64,000 nucleotides of DNA from contig JBITNC010000001.1 of NCBI GenBank assembly GCA_050084985.1, forward strand, positions 213,404,001 to 213,468,000. The letters run 5' to 3'. This document shows, one piece after another, positions 22,130 through 35,750 of the stretch. The notes below the pieces were generated by a model, which saw only the letters and a list, made by a program, of their open reading frames with translations, was not told where the DNA came from and did not search any database. Position numbers and translations under genes: made by a program. This stretch comes from Nageia nagi. Lineage: Eukaryota > Pinophyta. The stretch's first letter is position 1. The number at the start of each line of letters is the position of its first letter.

Positions 22130-22860
22130 ATAGAATCCATTCAAGGTTGATCCATGGGCCAATTTGGGTTAATATATGGGCCAAACCATGGGTTTATCTA
22201 TGAGCCTTTCTAGGTCATTCCATAGGCTAATTTATGGTCTATGGGTTAGTCTATGGTTTGACTCATACCTAACCATGGGATAGTCTATGGGTCAGGTCTA
22301 GGTTAGTTCATGAATAGGCACAAGGGCCAATCCATAAACTAATATATGGGATAACCCATGGTATAGTTCATGGGCCAACCCATGGGCCAATACTTGGGCT
22401 AACCCATGGGTTGGTTCATGGGTTGATCATCAAGCTAGTCCATGTGCCAACCCATAAGATGATCCATGAGATAACCCATAGGTTAATCCATAGGCCCAAA
22501 AAATATATACACCATAGGTAATATATCCCCTTAATAATTTATAGATAGGTTTTTTAATATAACACTACTATAGGTACCAATTAAATCTAGGTATGACCAT
22601 AGGCTAGTCCATGGGTTAGACCATGGGCTGGTCCATAGGTTAGTCTATGTGTTAGTTTATGGATCAACCTATAGGTTGATTTATGTATTGACCTATTGGT
22701 AGAACCATGGGTAGTTATAGTTCAATCCATGAGCATTACCATGAGCCAATATATGGGTTAATCTAGGTTAGTCTACAAGCAAATCCATGGGTTAATCCAT
22801 AGGTTGATCCTTGAGCTAATCCATGGGCTGATCCTTGGGTTGACCAAGGCATACCCACAC
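22130..22860. repeat. Degenerate short-unit repeat built on CCCATGGG
   Basis: Dozens of variants of CCCATGGG/CCATAGG, each separated by 6-14 bases with wording like GGTTAATCCATGGGCTAAT, fill 22130-22495 and 22590-22860. They are split by about 90 bp at 22497-22590, which is itself similar to 23060-23135. The core is a self-complementary octamer. Units vary in length, so this is a cryptic rather than a regular tandem repeat. Confidence 0.8.
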
Positions 22861-24780
22861 CAAGCCTTTACAACCTATTTTATCCATGTAGGTTCTTATA
22901 TCAAGCCATGGTTGGCCAATGTTAGACTTGCCCATTTATTTGCTAAATTATGATATGTTGGTGAATGAGCCATGCCTTAGGTATACTAGGATGTTATTTT
23001 AGCATAATCATTCCTTTAAGAACCAGTGTTTGACATGTAGGGTCTAAAGTGGTATTTCCAAAAAATACATACATCATTGGTAAACCACACCCTTAACTAA
23101 TTATATATAGGTATTTCAACCTAAAAATACTTTGGTGAGGATGATTGGTGACTAGTTCCCACTTGCCCCTTCCCTTAGTTCCTCTCTCCTCACTCAATAA
23201 CTCTTCCTTAGTTGCCTCTATAATTTAGCTAAGATGTGAAGTATGTCTAACACTAAGGCTACATGTAGAACATCTCTTGTATATCATTCCCATGCATAAT
23301 GGTGGGAAGTATGTGGACAAACCCTACTACTCAATTTATCATGATCTAAGTCTATTTCCCTACAGGGTGCATTTTTTAGGCCATTTTTTGCCAATTCAAA
23401 TATGGTTAAGTAGGCATACCATGGAGCAATTAGGGATGGGTTACCACTTAGGTCATCTTGGAACCTAAACCATTTTTAGTTAAAATTTAGTTAGAAGAGC
23501 TTAGATGTTATATATAGCATGCAAAGAACTAAGCCAAATTAAAATTTAGGTGTAGCTCATCATATATTGAGTTTTCTTATCATTTATGGAAAACTAGGTG
23601 TATTTTGTATTCTCGATAAGTGAACATGTTCAAATGCTTGTGAGTATTTCAAACAAGATTTTAAGGATCAAAGTGGTTTTGTATGTTCCCATATATATTC
23701 AAAAATATAATAGAGGTTCCACTAAGTTGAAATGTGTACCTAATAGACCCATTTATAGAATGTAAACCATTTGCATTCTAGCTAAGAATTGGCACATCAT
23801 TATTTCTCATGAAGTGTGTCTTTAGTAATGGATATGGGAGGAAGTATACCTAAGGAACTAAGAAGGTTTGAAAGGATTTTAAAATAAAAGGAGGGATTTC
23901 AATTAAGTGGCCAACAAATATCGAAGAAATATTAGAAGAATTCCCATTCTTTAGCTAGCTCCTAACATTGAAATTTTTTGAATTCACTTGAACATGTTAA
24001 TATGGTTGGAAAGACAATGTGGTGATGCCTTTAAAAGAGTATTTTTTCCACCTACCATTATGAAAAGTGTAAATTGAAAGTAAGTATTATTCCTTTAGTT
24101 CAAAACTAGACTAATGCTATGCTTGGGTCTTCATGGAGAGGGGTCCTAAGTGGAGTTGATGGTTGCATAATTTTATGAGTCTCAACATGAGCCATTGTTG
24201 GTTTCCTCTTGGATGTGTCATTTAAGACTAGGACATGAAGTGGTTATGTTATCATATATAAGCTCTATGTACATAAACTTGAGTATATATTCATTTAAAT
24301 ATGAGGAAAATTAAGGAAATTAAATCTTAAAAAGAAACTTTATTGAGGAAGATTTCAATAATGTAACATTGTGTTGAAGGTGAATGGTGTGTAAGTTGTA
24401 TGTACTACATGGATATTGGTAATCTATTAATTTTGGAGAGACCTACTATTAGGAAAAATCAAAATATCTTAGTCCAAAGCTAGGGCTTGGTAAATCAAAG
24501 GAAATATGAGGGTCAGTCCTTATCAGGTCTAGGTTCTATGTGATGCTGGTTGGTTTACTCATATGTGGACTTACACTATGAAGGGTGGATTACTTCTGAG
24601 GATGGATTTATTAGTACTATTTTGAAATGGAATTAGGATATCAATTTTATGAGATTTGTTAGACGATGTAATCCTTATGGTAAGGAATATTATGTCTTTA
24701 AGGGGAAAGTGTGATCACTTTTGTATACTTAGGTATGAAATGTTTCATATGTTGTAAGGGTTTTATGTGGTTAAAATCAT
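22861..24780. other. Unassigned region before the LINE RT
   Basis: I see no gene or clear element. A 75-bp segment at 23060-23135 repeats the one at 22497-22570 with changes. The last few hundred bases may be upstream LINE sequence, but no endonuclease motif is readable. Confidence 0.3.
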
Positions 24781-26490
24781 TATATTATGTTCTTCAAGTA
24801 TTACTCTAACTACATCTTAAATCTTATCATTCATGGAAACTATAGGGGTATTTCTCTCATTAATATCCTTTTTAAGATCCTAAAAACCATTATGATTAAG
24901 AGATGTACTTTTGAGCTTAAGGAGAGAGGCTTTTCTAGTAAAAGCCAATTGGTCTTCAAATATGGTGAGGAGTGTATTAATGAAGTGGCAATCCTTCATG
25001 AGATTTTTCTAAGGAGAAAGATCATTATTAATAAGCCTACTTATGTGACCTTCATCAAATTTACTAAGGCCTATGACATGGTTCCTCATGAAGCTTTATT
25101 GATGAAACTTTCTTCTTCTAGTGTTATAGGGAGGGATCTTGAATTCTTCAAGATATTATATGGTTCTTGTTTGGTGAAGGTTAGGCATGGTGGTTTGGTT
25201 TCTAGGGATATGCTTATCAAGAGATGTATTATACAAGGGTGGCTAGCCTTCATAATATTATTTAACATCTACATCAACAACATCCTTGATGGGTTGCAAG
25301 AGAAGGGGATGGTTGTGCTAGAGCTATTAGAGTAGATTGTTGGCCTCCTTTTTGCTAATGAATTAGTTTTATTTACAAATTCTATGGATGATCTAAGAAA
25401 CCTTCTTAAGGGAGTGTATGATTGGTCTTATACATGGGGAATGTAGTACAAAATTTATAAGTGTAAAGGTATGGTGTTGTTGGGGAATCAAGATGATTTT
25501 AAGAATGTTGATATTTTGATCAGTAAGGATAAGAGTAGGGTGTATGAGAGATATAAGTACTTGGGGGTTAAGACAAATTATAAGCAATTCATGTCAAAGG
25601 TCATGAAGGATAGAGTTGCAACATGATATAGGATTTTGTATAGTCTCAAATATTTCTTGGTATGTAGAAGGATTCCTATGTTGACCAAGGTTAATATGTT
25701 TAAGGTTCTTATGCTTCTAATCCTTACCATGCTAAGATTGTTGGTATGTGTAATTCTAGTGTGTAGATTCCACTAGAGAGAGTAATTGTTCTTTAGATAT
25801 TAAATATTGCTTGCATGTATTATAAATAAAGAATTAAACATCAATAATATTCCATTATTTAATTTCAAATAGAGTGATAAGGTGCTAACAAAGTATGTAG
25901 GGCTCAAAACTTATATTATTGACCTTGTTAACAAAAATCCTCCACATAAGGTGGGTTGTAAATGATCTTGGATTCATTAAACCCTCTTATGGATTAAAAA
26001 AATACCCTAATTCTAATTTAGATGCAAATAAGGTTAAAAAAGAATCATGGAAGAGCTAGGAATGATAGCACCCAATACAAGCGTTGAAGTTCAACTAGGA
26101 TTATAACCTCTTTACTATATCCTTCATCAAATGGGTGCATAGAGATGGGTCTATCTCAAAAGAATCCACTGCTTGGTTTCTTAATGCTAGAGTTAGAGAT
26201 GTTTCTTGGTTGATAGAGTTATTTACTTAGACCTCTTTAACTCTTCTATTGCTAGTGGATATATCCTATATGGTTGCATGGGAGATGATTCCCTTATACA
26301 AGTGATCATATACTACCCACATCCTTTGCTTTTACCTATTAGAACCATTGATACCTTCAAGAGACTCTTGAATAACCTTCATAGCATATTCCTTAGGGAT
26401 GATTTAAACCCACTTGGATTTGCCATAAGTGGTGTTGAATTATATTTGGTCTCAACATCAGATATGGATATTCTCTCATGGATATAAGAA
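24780..26490 (+). pseudogene. LINE (non-LTR) reverse transcriptase remnant
   Basis: The 182-residue frame at 24787-25335 holds non-LTR RT blocks in order: NYRGISLINILFKI, FIKFTKAYDMVPHEALL, IIQGWLAFIILFNIYINNI (family consensus has QG-x-P-L-S-P-I-L-F-N). After a stop the frame continues as F-A-N-E-L-V-L-F, where the catalytic box is normally F-A-D-D, so both Asp residues are lost, and then YKYLGVK (about 25555-25575). Text to about 26480 may be the C-terminal part. The blocks resemble jockey/RTE-like RTs more than plant L1, but I do not assign a clade. The 5' part and endonuclease are missing. Confidence 0.75.
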
Positions 26491-26965
26491 CATACACTCA
26501 AAGATGTTTCCTTACTTACTCCACTCCTAGGTGGGGAGCATGATGGGCATCACTTAATCAAGTGGTTAGGTTAAATATCAATGATAATAATCTTAATGAA
26601 AAAGAATATAAGGGGTAAGAATGGGATCTCTAGTCTTATGCATTATCCATAAATAAGATTTAGTTGGAACAATATAGGTCTAAATTTAATGTGTAAGAAA
26701 TAGACATGAATGCTTAAGGCTTCTAGCATGTCTCTCAATATTGAATCCTCTTCAAGGCTAGATGAGAAAAATTAAGGGAAAACAAAGCATTTATAGTTTT
26801 TACAAGTAGGAGTGCAAGGTCACCAAATGTACTTAAGTGAAAATCATTGAGACCTCACTTGTATGATAACGTTACATAGTTGGAAATGGAGTTTCTATCC
26901 TAAACAGAGTGAAATAGTAAAGTCAAGAAAAGCAATAACTTTGGATTAGGCTTCCTAAAAAATAG
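26490..26965. other. Unassigned left flank of element 2
   Basis: No gene seen. The last five bases (26961-26965, aatag) are the probable target copy of element 2. Confidence 0.4.
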
Positions 26966-27813
26966 TGTTTACCTAAAAAATAACCTTGCAAGCATGCAAA
27001 ATAATATATTTTACAACCAATAAAAGTCTTTATTAATCTTTGGTATAAACCTCAATTTTGATTACATATTACTTCTCATGGAGGGCTTAAATAAAATAGA
27101 TGATATGGGCCTCTTGAAGGTCATATTTTCCATTATCTACAAGCTCTAAGTGATGTTTAAAAAATCTACAAAATAAGGAGAATAACACTAATTACTTCCT
27201 TCTTATTGGATCTTTGGATCTTCTTAACTCAAATTAGTTGTTGTTCATGTAAATATTACACATACATGGATAAACAATACATCAAAACATACCTACTCTT
27301 GCTATGAAATCAAAGTAAATAAACAAAAATGAACATGCATGTAATTAAAAATAGTAAATGTAATATACTTAGAACTCTAAATGTAATTCAAAATCTTAAA
27401 GTTGCATTCAGTATTATATTTCTTATCTATTTTTCCTTGGTTAGAGGTTCAATTTATAGATTTTTGAAGTGGCAAAGGTTACTATTTTGAATGTAAGGAC
27501 TAGATAAAAAGTCTCATCTAGCCTTGTCACATATTTTATCCATGTAGGGAAGGTGGAAAATCAAGGATGACTTATCCTTGATCCACTAGTTTATTTCCCT
27601 TAGCATCCTAAATTTTCTATTTTCCTTTTAATTTTTTTTATTTACAGAATCATTGTCTATTCCACATTGAAAGATGGCTACCTATTTGGATCATCGATGA
27701 TTGTACTAGGTTGTTAATGATTAATAGGTTTTTAGTAAACTTTATTATTTGCTTAATTTTTTATCCCTTTTTTTTTTGTTTATCAAAAGAGTGGTCATTT
27801 TTAGGTGTCTACA
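26966..27813 (-). repeat. 3' LTR of element 2
   Basis: 848 bp, TG...CA; alignable by eye along its length with 53276-54105 (shared CCCAAAAAATAACC-like start, CCTCAATTTTGATTA, TAGGGAAGGTG, GGATCATC). A minus-strand TATAAA lies at 27453-27458, as in the partner LTR (53748-53753). Confidence 0.8.
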
Positions 27814-27830
27814 TTTTTCCTCTTTTGTGA
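27814..27830 (-). promoter_or_regulatory. Polypurine tract of element 2
   Basis: On the minus strand CAAAAGAGGAAAAA directly precedes the TGTAGACACC start of the 3' LTR. Confidence 0.7.
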
Positions 27831-28587
27831 GATACCCAACATTTTATAGGTGGAGATTATTTTAAAAAACTAAGCCTATCTAAAAGGGGGTATAATCAAG
27901 TCTTAGATTTATGTTCCTGAACTTAGGTTACTACTTTTAATTAACTCATTCACTATGAATAAGGTAAATTTGAGTGAGTGGATTATGACTAAATCCATTT
28001 TTTTCTTTTCCATTTGATACATTTTGAAAGTAATCAAGATTATATTATAAGGCATAACTTAGATAGCTACCACCATATTGTTATGTTGTGTTAGTAATAT
28101 ATGGAAGGAGTCTTAGCCTTCAAGTGTATGCCATAGCTAGCATGTGATAAAGAAGCTCCCTAATGTATACAAATACTTTAATCATTCTACTTTTATCCTA
28201 GTAGGTGGGTTACTTGATGATCTTGTACAAAAGTTCATCCAATAATTTTAATCATATCCAAATCTATCCTTATTTTTTCATTAAAACAAGGGTCATTTTT
28301 TGAATTTAGAATTACTCAAGAGTTTTAATTTTTTCTAAACCTTTTGACTTGAACCAAGTCAACAAGTGAAAAACTTGTTTTCATTTAGTTTTTGACATAT
28401 TTTTTAGCTTTTTATAGATATATTAATTTTTAGAATTTTTTAATTGTTATATTATTTTTGATATTTTAATAATATTTTTGATGTGAATAGTTTTTAAATG
28501 CAAGTGTCTTGTTGAGATTTAGAAACATAGCTTAAGTTTTTATGTATATTTTTTGTTGTTGGTTGATTTATCATTGGTTGTCAAAAA

Positions 28588-28648
<61 letters not shown>

Positions 28649-28668
28649 TATATATGTATATATATATG

Positions 28669-28724
<56 letters not shown>

Positions 28725-28730
28725 TATATA

Positions 28731-28778
<48 letters not shown>

Positions 28779-29533
28779 CTTTATAGATGGTTTTAACTAT
28801 CCTACTTTATTTCAAATATTCTCATCAATATTTATAGTTAATCATGAGCCTAATTGGGCCTAAAGAATTTTTAACCTATTTCAAAACTTTAGGAATTTTT
28901 AGAATTTTAGATTTTAAGTTTTTTTTAATATTTTTTGGGTTGTCAACAATCCAATTAAGATTGCAGCAATCCTTATGCATTGCTAGCACCTAACTCAAAA
29001 TTACCAATGTTTGACTGCATGGAGAGATAAAAAGAAAAAGGTCTTACTATCACTTTCTAACTTATTTTTTGGTGCCAACCTAAAGCTTTGTTACCCTTAC
29101 CCAATAAGTTGAGTATTTGACCCACATTTTCCCTTTTCTCTAGTGATTAGAGCCAAGATACCATCATGAGGATGCTTGACATCATGTAAGAGGCTAAGGA
29201 GGGAGGAGGTAGGTTTTAAAACCCTCTTTTAAGTTTTTTGCTTAATGCATTAAATTCAATAGTTAAATAAAATAAAAATTATAGGATAATCAAATTAATA
29301 TTTTTAGGTACTTTTAATTGTTTAGAATTTTCATTTAGGCTTTATTTAATGTATTTTAAAAAAATTTAAAATCCCCAACTATGATTAATGGCTAGAGCCA
29401 AAGGGTGGGTTTTAGGGTCACCTACATTCGATTATCGAATGCTTGTGATTCTAGAACCTAATCACTCAATCATTACCATTTATATTTAAGTTAATTAAGT
29501 CTTTTAACTTATATTATTATTAATTGCTATTAG
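27831..29533. other. 3' untranslated part of element 2 with a TA microsatellite
   Basis: No gene. About 28590-28775 is a TATATA/TATATG microsatellite whose repeat-driven frames on both strands are meaningless. The stretch before 29534 may be upstream or intronic sequence of the antisense PMD pseudogene; a pyrimidine-poor ATTGCTATTAG before 29534 could be a 3' splice site. Confidence 0.5.
28590..28775. repeat. (TA)n microsatellite with interspersed TG
   Basis: About 185 bp of alternating TA with TATG/TACA interruptions. Confidence 0.98.
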
Positions 29534-30900
29534 ATTCATGATGTCTTTGTGCCTAGAGGGAGATATCCTTGTATACTTGAGAATGGCCATTTTTTATTAA
29601 CTACCAAGGATCAAAATTTTCTTTATGTAGTTAGATTTGGAGTTGGATCCCACATGGGCTATATTCATTAGGATTATCTATTATTAGTAGCCTTGTTAGA
29701 GAGATGGGATTCTTTGAATGGTACCTTCCATCTTTCTATGGGGTATATGACTATCATAGTGGAGGACATATATAATTTATATCATTTACTTATTCAAGGT
29801 TAGCAGACTTACAATGCATTAGATCAAGATTTAATGAGTCTTGATATTGCAATAGTCTATGGGGTAGGTGTAGTTGATGAAGTTATGGGTGAGATGTTTT
29901 TTGGGGGTCTTCCATACTTTAGGTATTATAATAATGATCAATAGGATCTTCATAGAGCCTCTTATTTAATGGGGCTTATCTAGTGTTATGCTCTCTTAGA
30001 TACTAATAATGGGAGGTTTTCTTGATCTTTATTACACTTAGTGGTCGATATGGTTTAGTAGGGGATAATATATACTTTGGCTCCTACATTGCTAGACCAA
30101 GTATACTAGGAGTTGTTCTTTTATTCTTTAGGCCATAAAGCCTCATTATCAATTACCATTATTCTTCAAATGTGGGCCTACAAGCATATCCATGTAGCTC
30201 ATCCTTTGGGGATTCCAATTCCTAGTTTTGATACCCACATGGCTTATCCTATCAATATCATGTGTAGGCAAGAGAAATTTTACACTCATCCTTTAGATGG
30301 AATTCAATGAGATGTCACCTACTATCAAAGGATGATTACTCATCTCATTATAGATTTGGTGAGGTTATGATTCTACCATGGTTATCCAATCTAGAATGAG
30401 CTTATAGTATAGTTGATAGGCATTAAGAAGGGTCAAATTATTAATGGTTAATAAATTGAGTTATTAGAGTATTTATACTTTTAAGCATGTGCACCATTAG
30501 TTTAGTTTAGTGTAGTATGTTCCATTAGCACCTATACCTTTTTGAGAGAGGGTAATCTACTAATTGAGGAGATTCAACCCCTAGTTTATGTAGAGCCATA
30601 TCTTACACAAGAGGAGCCATTGGAAGAGGATGCAAGTGTTGATGATATGCATATGATTAAGGCTTTTAATTCTTGTTGGTAGTTGGAGCTAAAGGTTAAG
30701 GATAGTGATACACCAAGGTATAAAGTATGCCAATGAGTAGTTGAGCTTGGGGTATCTATTAAGGCTAGGGAGGAGGTTAAGGAGATGATACCTAAGGAGG
30801 GAGCTATCAAGATACCAAGAAGATAGTGGTATAGGTAAAGGAGGAGGAGGAGGAGGGTAAAGTAGTAGTAAGAGGAGCTTAGGGTCATCCATCATAGGTG
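29534..30900 (+). pseudogene. Plant mobile domain (PMD) pseudogene, antisense inside element 2
   Basis: Plus-strand text reads D-V-F-V-P-R-G-R-Y from 29540, then ALLERWDSLNGTFHLS and MTIIVEDIYNL (29690-29800), the aminotransferase-like plant mobile domain signature (ERW-x-x-x-x-x-T-F-H-L then T-L-E-D). Further on come L-V-x-M-V-x-x-G-I-I-Y-T-L-A-P-T-L-L-D-Q (30030-30110) and a 65-residue open part with LQMWAYKHIHVAHPLG (30113-30310), matching the W-A-x-E/K-H segment of PMD proteins. The tail (30560-30900) is acidic then basic. At least ten stops break it. PMD proteins such as MAIN/MAIL1 act in silencing in Arabidopsis and related domains occur in transposons. Here it lies opposite to pol, between integrase and 3' LTR, where Tat elements carry extra antisense ORFs. 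Confidence 0.7.
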
Positions 30901-32897
30901 CCCAATGTTAATACTTTGTTAGGTGATATATATGAGTTATGATTTTAGCTATCATAAACCAATGCTCATATGTATCACTATTAGGTTGAGAGAGACCAAT
31001 ATAGGTGGGAGAGGGATGAGGCTTATGCCTCTTCATTGGTTGAAGGAGTTAGTACATCCATAGGGGAGTTAGTTAGCCAACAATGTTTATTTAGGGTATT
31101 CTTTAATAGAGAGATTATTATTCCTTTAGTTTTCATACATGGTTGATCAAAGTACCTCTATATGTTCCTAGCATGCTATATCCAATTCTTCATATCACAT
31201 ACATCCCTATGGATGTCTTAGTTTATCAAGCACCTAATGGAGTCTAGAGGATTGCTAACACATAGGGTAAGGTTGTTAGACCTACCATATCACACAACCA
31301 TAGTGAGATAGGTGGAGTTTATCCATAGCACCCAATGAGATCATCTAAAATTCATAGAGCAACTTGGGCCACAAGTCTTATAGGTTCAATGGGTACCACC
31401 CATATAGGATGGGAAATAGGTGGTAAAGCTAATAGTCTAATAGATGATGGGGAGGGTAGCTCATGAGGATACCCTAGTAATTAGTTCACATATTTTTATA
31501 TTTCATGTTGGACAAATTAGTTTATTATCAACTATATTATTTATTTCTTAAAATCATGGATGGTATGATCATTTCATATGTTTAGACATGATATTCATAG
31601 ACTTATTTATTAATTACCTTATTTATTTTTTCAATAATGGATATTGTGATTGATGGTTAGTTTTTCTAGATGGATGGGATGGATGGCTTATGTGATAAAC
31701 ATTTGGTTATATTTTGTGATATATATATATATATGGTGATAGCCTAGACTTTTTATATGCATATTTTGGTATAATGTTGATGTATGTTTATGTTTTTTTT
31801 ATATTTTTAAATGTATTTGTTAAAAATAGAAATGTATAAATATTTATTTTCTATGTTTTCATTTAGTTTTAATACCTTATTTATGATATGTTTTGTAAAA
31901 TTCTAAATGGTTTTTATGTTTATATAGGACTGCTATGTTTGTAGAATAGGATTTTAATGGTAAGAGAACAAAATTAGATGCATTATTTTCCATTTTCTTA
32001 TCTAGTTTTATACATGGTTTTGATCATAATATACTAGAATAAACATATGTGATATTATAAATAATGTGAATGTATGGATGTAAAATATGCAATATTTACA
32101 AGATACTTATAGATGTATGGATGTAAAATGCATGAAACTTAAATGACCTAAGGTTTTTATGAATGACATAATAACTTAGACATCAATCTTAATGCTTTGG
32201 AAACTTATCAAGATTTATAATAATAATAATAGTATGAAATGAATGAATGTATAAATAAAAAAGTGTAATGAATGACAACTTCAATACCTAGTTTCATTAA
32301 TTAATCTTCTGCTTTGGTCTCATCTACTAGGGATGATATAAAACAAGATCATAATGTACTTAAGTTTACCATAAACTCATATGTGTGCATTGATGTTTAT
32401 TTTATTATCTTAACATTAACAAACCAAATACCCCAAGATTATAAATTGTGAGGTATGATTTTTATTTTTGTAAGGTATGCTTCACTACCAAATAGAATCC
32501 ATAGCCCTAGTGAAGATTAACCTCTTCATCCCATTACAACCTTACTCTACTACAAGCTAGGAATTCATATCCCTAATAAAGGATACTATAATAGCCTAAC
32601 AATTCTACATCTTTTCTTTCTATTCTTTATTTTCTCATTTTCTCTCTCTTTTTTTTTATCATAGCTCTTAGGTTCAAAATGAAGCAAAAAGTAAGAAAAC
32701 CATACTCACATTTATACTCAAGAAATGCTTATTTCTTGATTATTTTGAGATTTTAATCTAAGAAGTGTATGAATCTATTAGTACACCACCATATATCATA
32801 GTTATATCTTTTTATCATCCTAAGTTTTTAAAATCTTGACATAGGATCTTTCAACTAAAACTAAGCATGAATAGAGTATTCATTGCATACATCTTTA

Positions 32898-32946
<49 letters not shown>

Positions 32947-34500
32947 GTGTGTGTATGAGTGTTATATGGATGTATGTATGATGTGTGGATGCATATAGTT
33001 TGATTAGTTGTTTTCCTTATAATGATTGATATCTAATAATTACAATATTCAAGGTGAAGGATTAAACATTTATGAATAGAGTGGAATGATATGATCATAA
33101 GGGTAGGGCACCTAGTAGCCAAGATGATTTAGAAGTATATATTTTGAGTGTGTGTGTGTGTGTGTGTATGTACATATATTTTGCTTTAATTTTTTGCTAT
33201 TTTTATATTTTTTATGATTTTTTTGAATTTTTTTAAATGTTCCTTAAATAAATAAAAGTCTACATCAAATCATCATGAGTGAAAGGATGGAAATGATAAT
33301 GGGTGTGAATGGTATGATTAGTGACCCATTGTGTAGAACTACAAGTGATAGACACTTATAACATGAAATCCTAATATTAAAGATTTATAGATAATATATA
33401 GGCTATGGTGACATCATTAAAAATATTTTCTTCAAGATTCAAAAGACATGGCCCATAGAACTTAATAAACCTGATTACTAATAGCACAAAAAAAGTATCA
33501 ATCATATTCCTCCATATAAAATTAGGTCTAGAAAATATGCAGATGAGATTTTAGATGAACTCTTCATCAAGTATATCATATATTATATAGGTTCCCTAAT
33601 AAGAATGATGGTCAATAAACATATCTATTTGATAAGAGTCTATGAAGGCATCGTAGACTCAGTCAAACTTTTCTAGAGCAATGGTTAAGGGTACCATGGG
33701 TAAAATTTGATGTTATATACTCTCAAGCAATTAATGAAAATGATCCTAATATAACTATAGATTTTGGATAGGGTCTCCTAGAATGCCGCTAGGAAATGTA
33801 TAGGGTGATTGGGAAATGCAATAAGATGTTAATTCCCATGGGATAGGAGCATCATAATGCTAATACCTCTACTACTATTTGGTGTGAGGACTAATGCAAT
33901 GTAGATGATTCATGATGCTAGATTTATGCAAACCAACCACTTATATTGTCATATGTAAATATTTTTTGAATTTTTGTAAGAGGTATTTTAATGAAAATAA
34001 ATAAGTACATAAACACATTTATTCATACAAGAAAATGATTATATTTTTTAAATTTATTTTTTAGAACAAAAAAATTTTTACAACTACCCAATGAAAATGG
34101 TTCCCTTATTTTTTATGAATAACCCAACCATTATAATCCAAGAAGTAAAAGTATGGAGGTTGAACTAAAAAATGAGCAAATCCTAGCCCTATAATGGATG
34201 GTTATTATTGGAATAGATACAAAATGAGTGGAAGTATTAGTGGATGATGCTTGAACTCCTTAATGATGCATTTTAGCCTAGCTAATGATGTCAAGGCTTC
34301 ATCATTCTTAAGAAGTGGAAGGTGGGATGGAATCCCTTAGGAATACAAAGATTAAGGGGAAATTAATGACATGAGGGGGATCATGCTCTTTGTGAGAGAC
34401 TATACATACTCATTTTTTATAGGTTTAATCATGATATCATTTCTTGTTTGGTTAAGGCATTTAAGAGTCCTTTGAAACCTTAGTTTTACAATGATTGGGT
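30901..34500. other. Long 3' region of element 2 without readable genes
   Basis: Extremely AT-rich. The first 600 bp may still be PMD gene tail. Two GT microsatellites lie at 32900-32955 and 33150-33168. I find no recognisable protein. Long uncoded 3' regions are usual for Ogre-type elements. Confidence 0.5.
32900..32955. repeat. (GT)n microsatellite
   Basis: About 27 GT units with one GC interruption; a second shorter (GT)10 lies at 33150-33168. Confidence 0.98.
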
Positions 34501-35750
34501 TATTTACATAATAATTTTTACTAAATAATGAACTATAATCATATATGATTTTATTATGGAAAATTGAACTAGTATATAATCTAGTACCAACTCATTAATA
34601 ACTTTAGTTAGGGAGAGTAATCTCCCATAGCACCAAAGGGTCATATGATAAACATAATTTAACAAGATTTTGGGTCTTCCATAGGGTCCATGCAAGCAAA
34701 ATAGATGGATCCAAATTGTTAGGAAGTTAATTTCCATCCATATATCCTTTTATTCTAAATAAATGGTTGCTTTAAGATCATTAATTTTTAAATTCAATGC
34801 ATTAGTTCCTCATTTATTATAAAACTTCATGGCTATAAATTCTTGAATTTCTTTTAGTAAAGTGAAGAAATGGGCTATCTCAATGTAAGGATACTTTCTT
34901 AATGCTTGCATGTAGCAATCTTCTAGGTATCTATCAATAAAATCATGATTTACAATATTAAATTATAATTATATTTTTCATTATATTCTAGTCTTCTTAG
35001 CATTAAAGCTCTTATTTGACTATTACATAGAGGAGAATTAGGGAACCTTGACCTAATTTGGGAGAATCATTGGTCAATTTTTTGCACACATCTAATTGAT
35101 CATTAAGGCTTATAGATAAACATTATGTAAAAATCATAGATTATTTTATGATGATACAAGTCTCTTATCATTTGGTCTACCCATATAAACAAAAAATCCT
35201 CAATTGGCCAAGTATTAATTACTCTATTTTAGATCCAATTATTGAAGAAATAATCAATTATGATCCTAGGGGCTGATGTAGGCCAATATCAATACAACAA
35301 GTTTATCATGTGGACTTGGGTGAAATAATGTGCATGAATAAATTGATACATGGATTTATCTAAATATACTTCCAAGTTATCTCTTTGAACACTTATCTCC
35401 CATCCTTGACATCTTTCTAGTGATAAGTTTAACACTAAGGCTCTTTGCAAATTGATAGGTAGATAAAAGAAATTCCTATATCTAGGAGAAGTATGTAAGA
35501 ATAATTGTGTTATAGCCATATCTCCTAAGTATATTAGTTTCTTATACTAATATGTTATCAAATGGCTCTCTAATATACAATGAAGTGGATGCTTTTGATC
35601 TTTTTTGATACCATTTTCTATTTCAAATATATTAAATATATATAAGTCTCAATAAAAGCACTCTTATTCATTTTAAACTAAAAGACATTTTTAAAATATA
35701 TATAATTTTCAATTAAAAAATTTTATTAAATATAAAAAGGATGAATTTGC
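34501..35750 (-). other. Region downstream of integrase in element 2
   Basis: Two short minus-strand open frames (34504-34737, 35289-35519) and the text between them read like decayed protein but match no family I know. They may be the C-terminal extension of pol or a separate lost ORF. Confidence 0.3.

Noticed and set aside
26900-26965. Homology of the 26900-26965 flank with the leader of element 2, which would make 26966-27813 a 5' LTR
   Set aside because: Only a few scattered words match, while the polypurine tract on the other side and the aatag/aatgg pair support a 3' LTR.
28540-28796. Tyr/Ile-rich ORFs on both strands
   Set aside because: Translations of the TA microsatellite.
30586-30895. 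Leu/Ser-rich minus-strand ORFs
   Set aside because: They lie opposite the purine-rich tail of the PMD pseudogene (GAGGAGG run) and show no domain.
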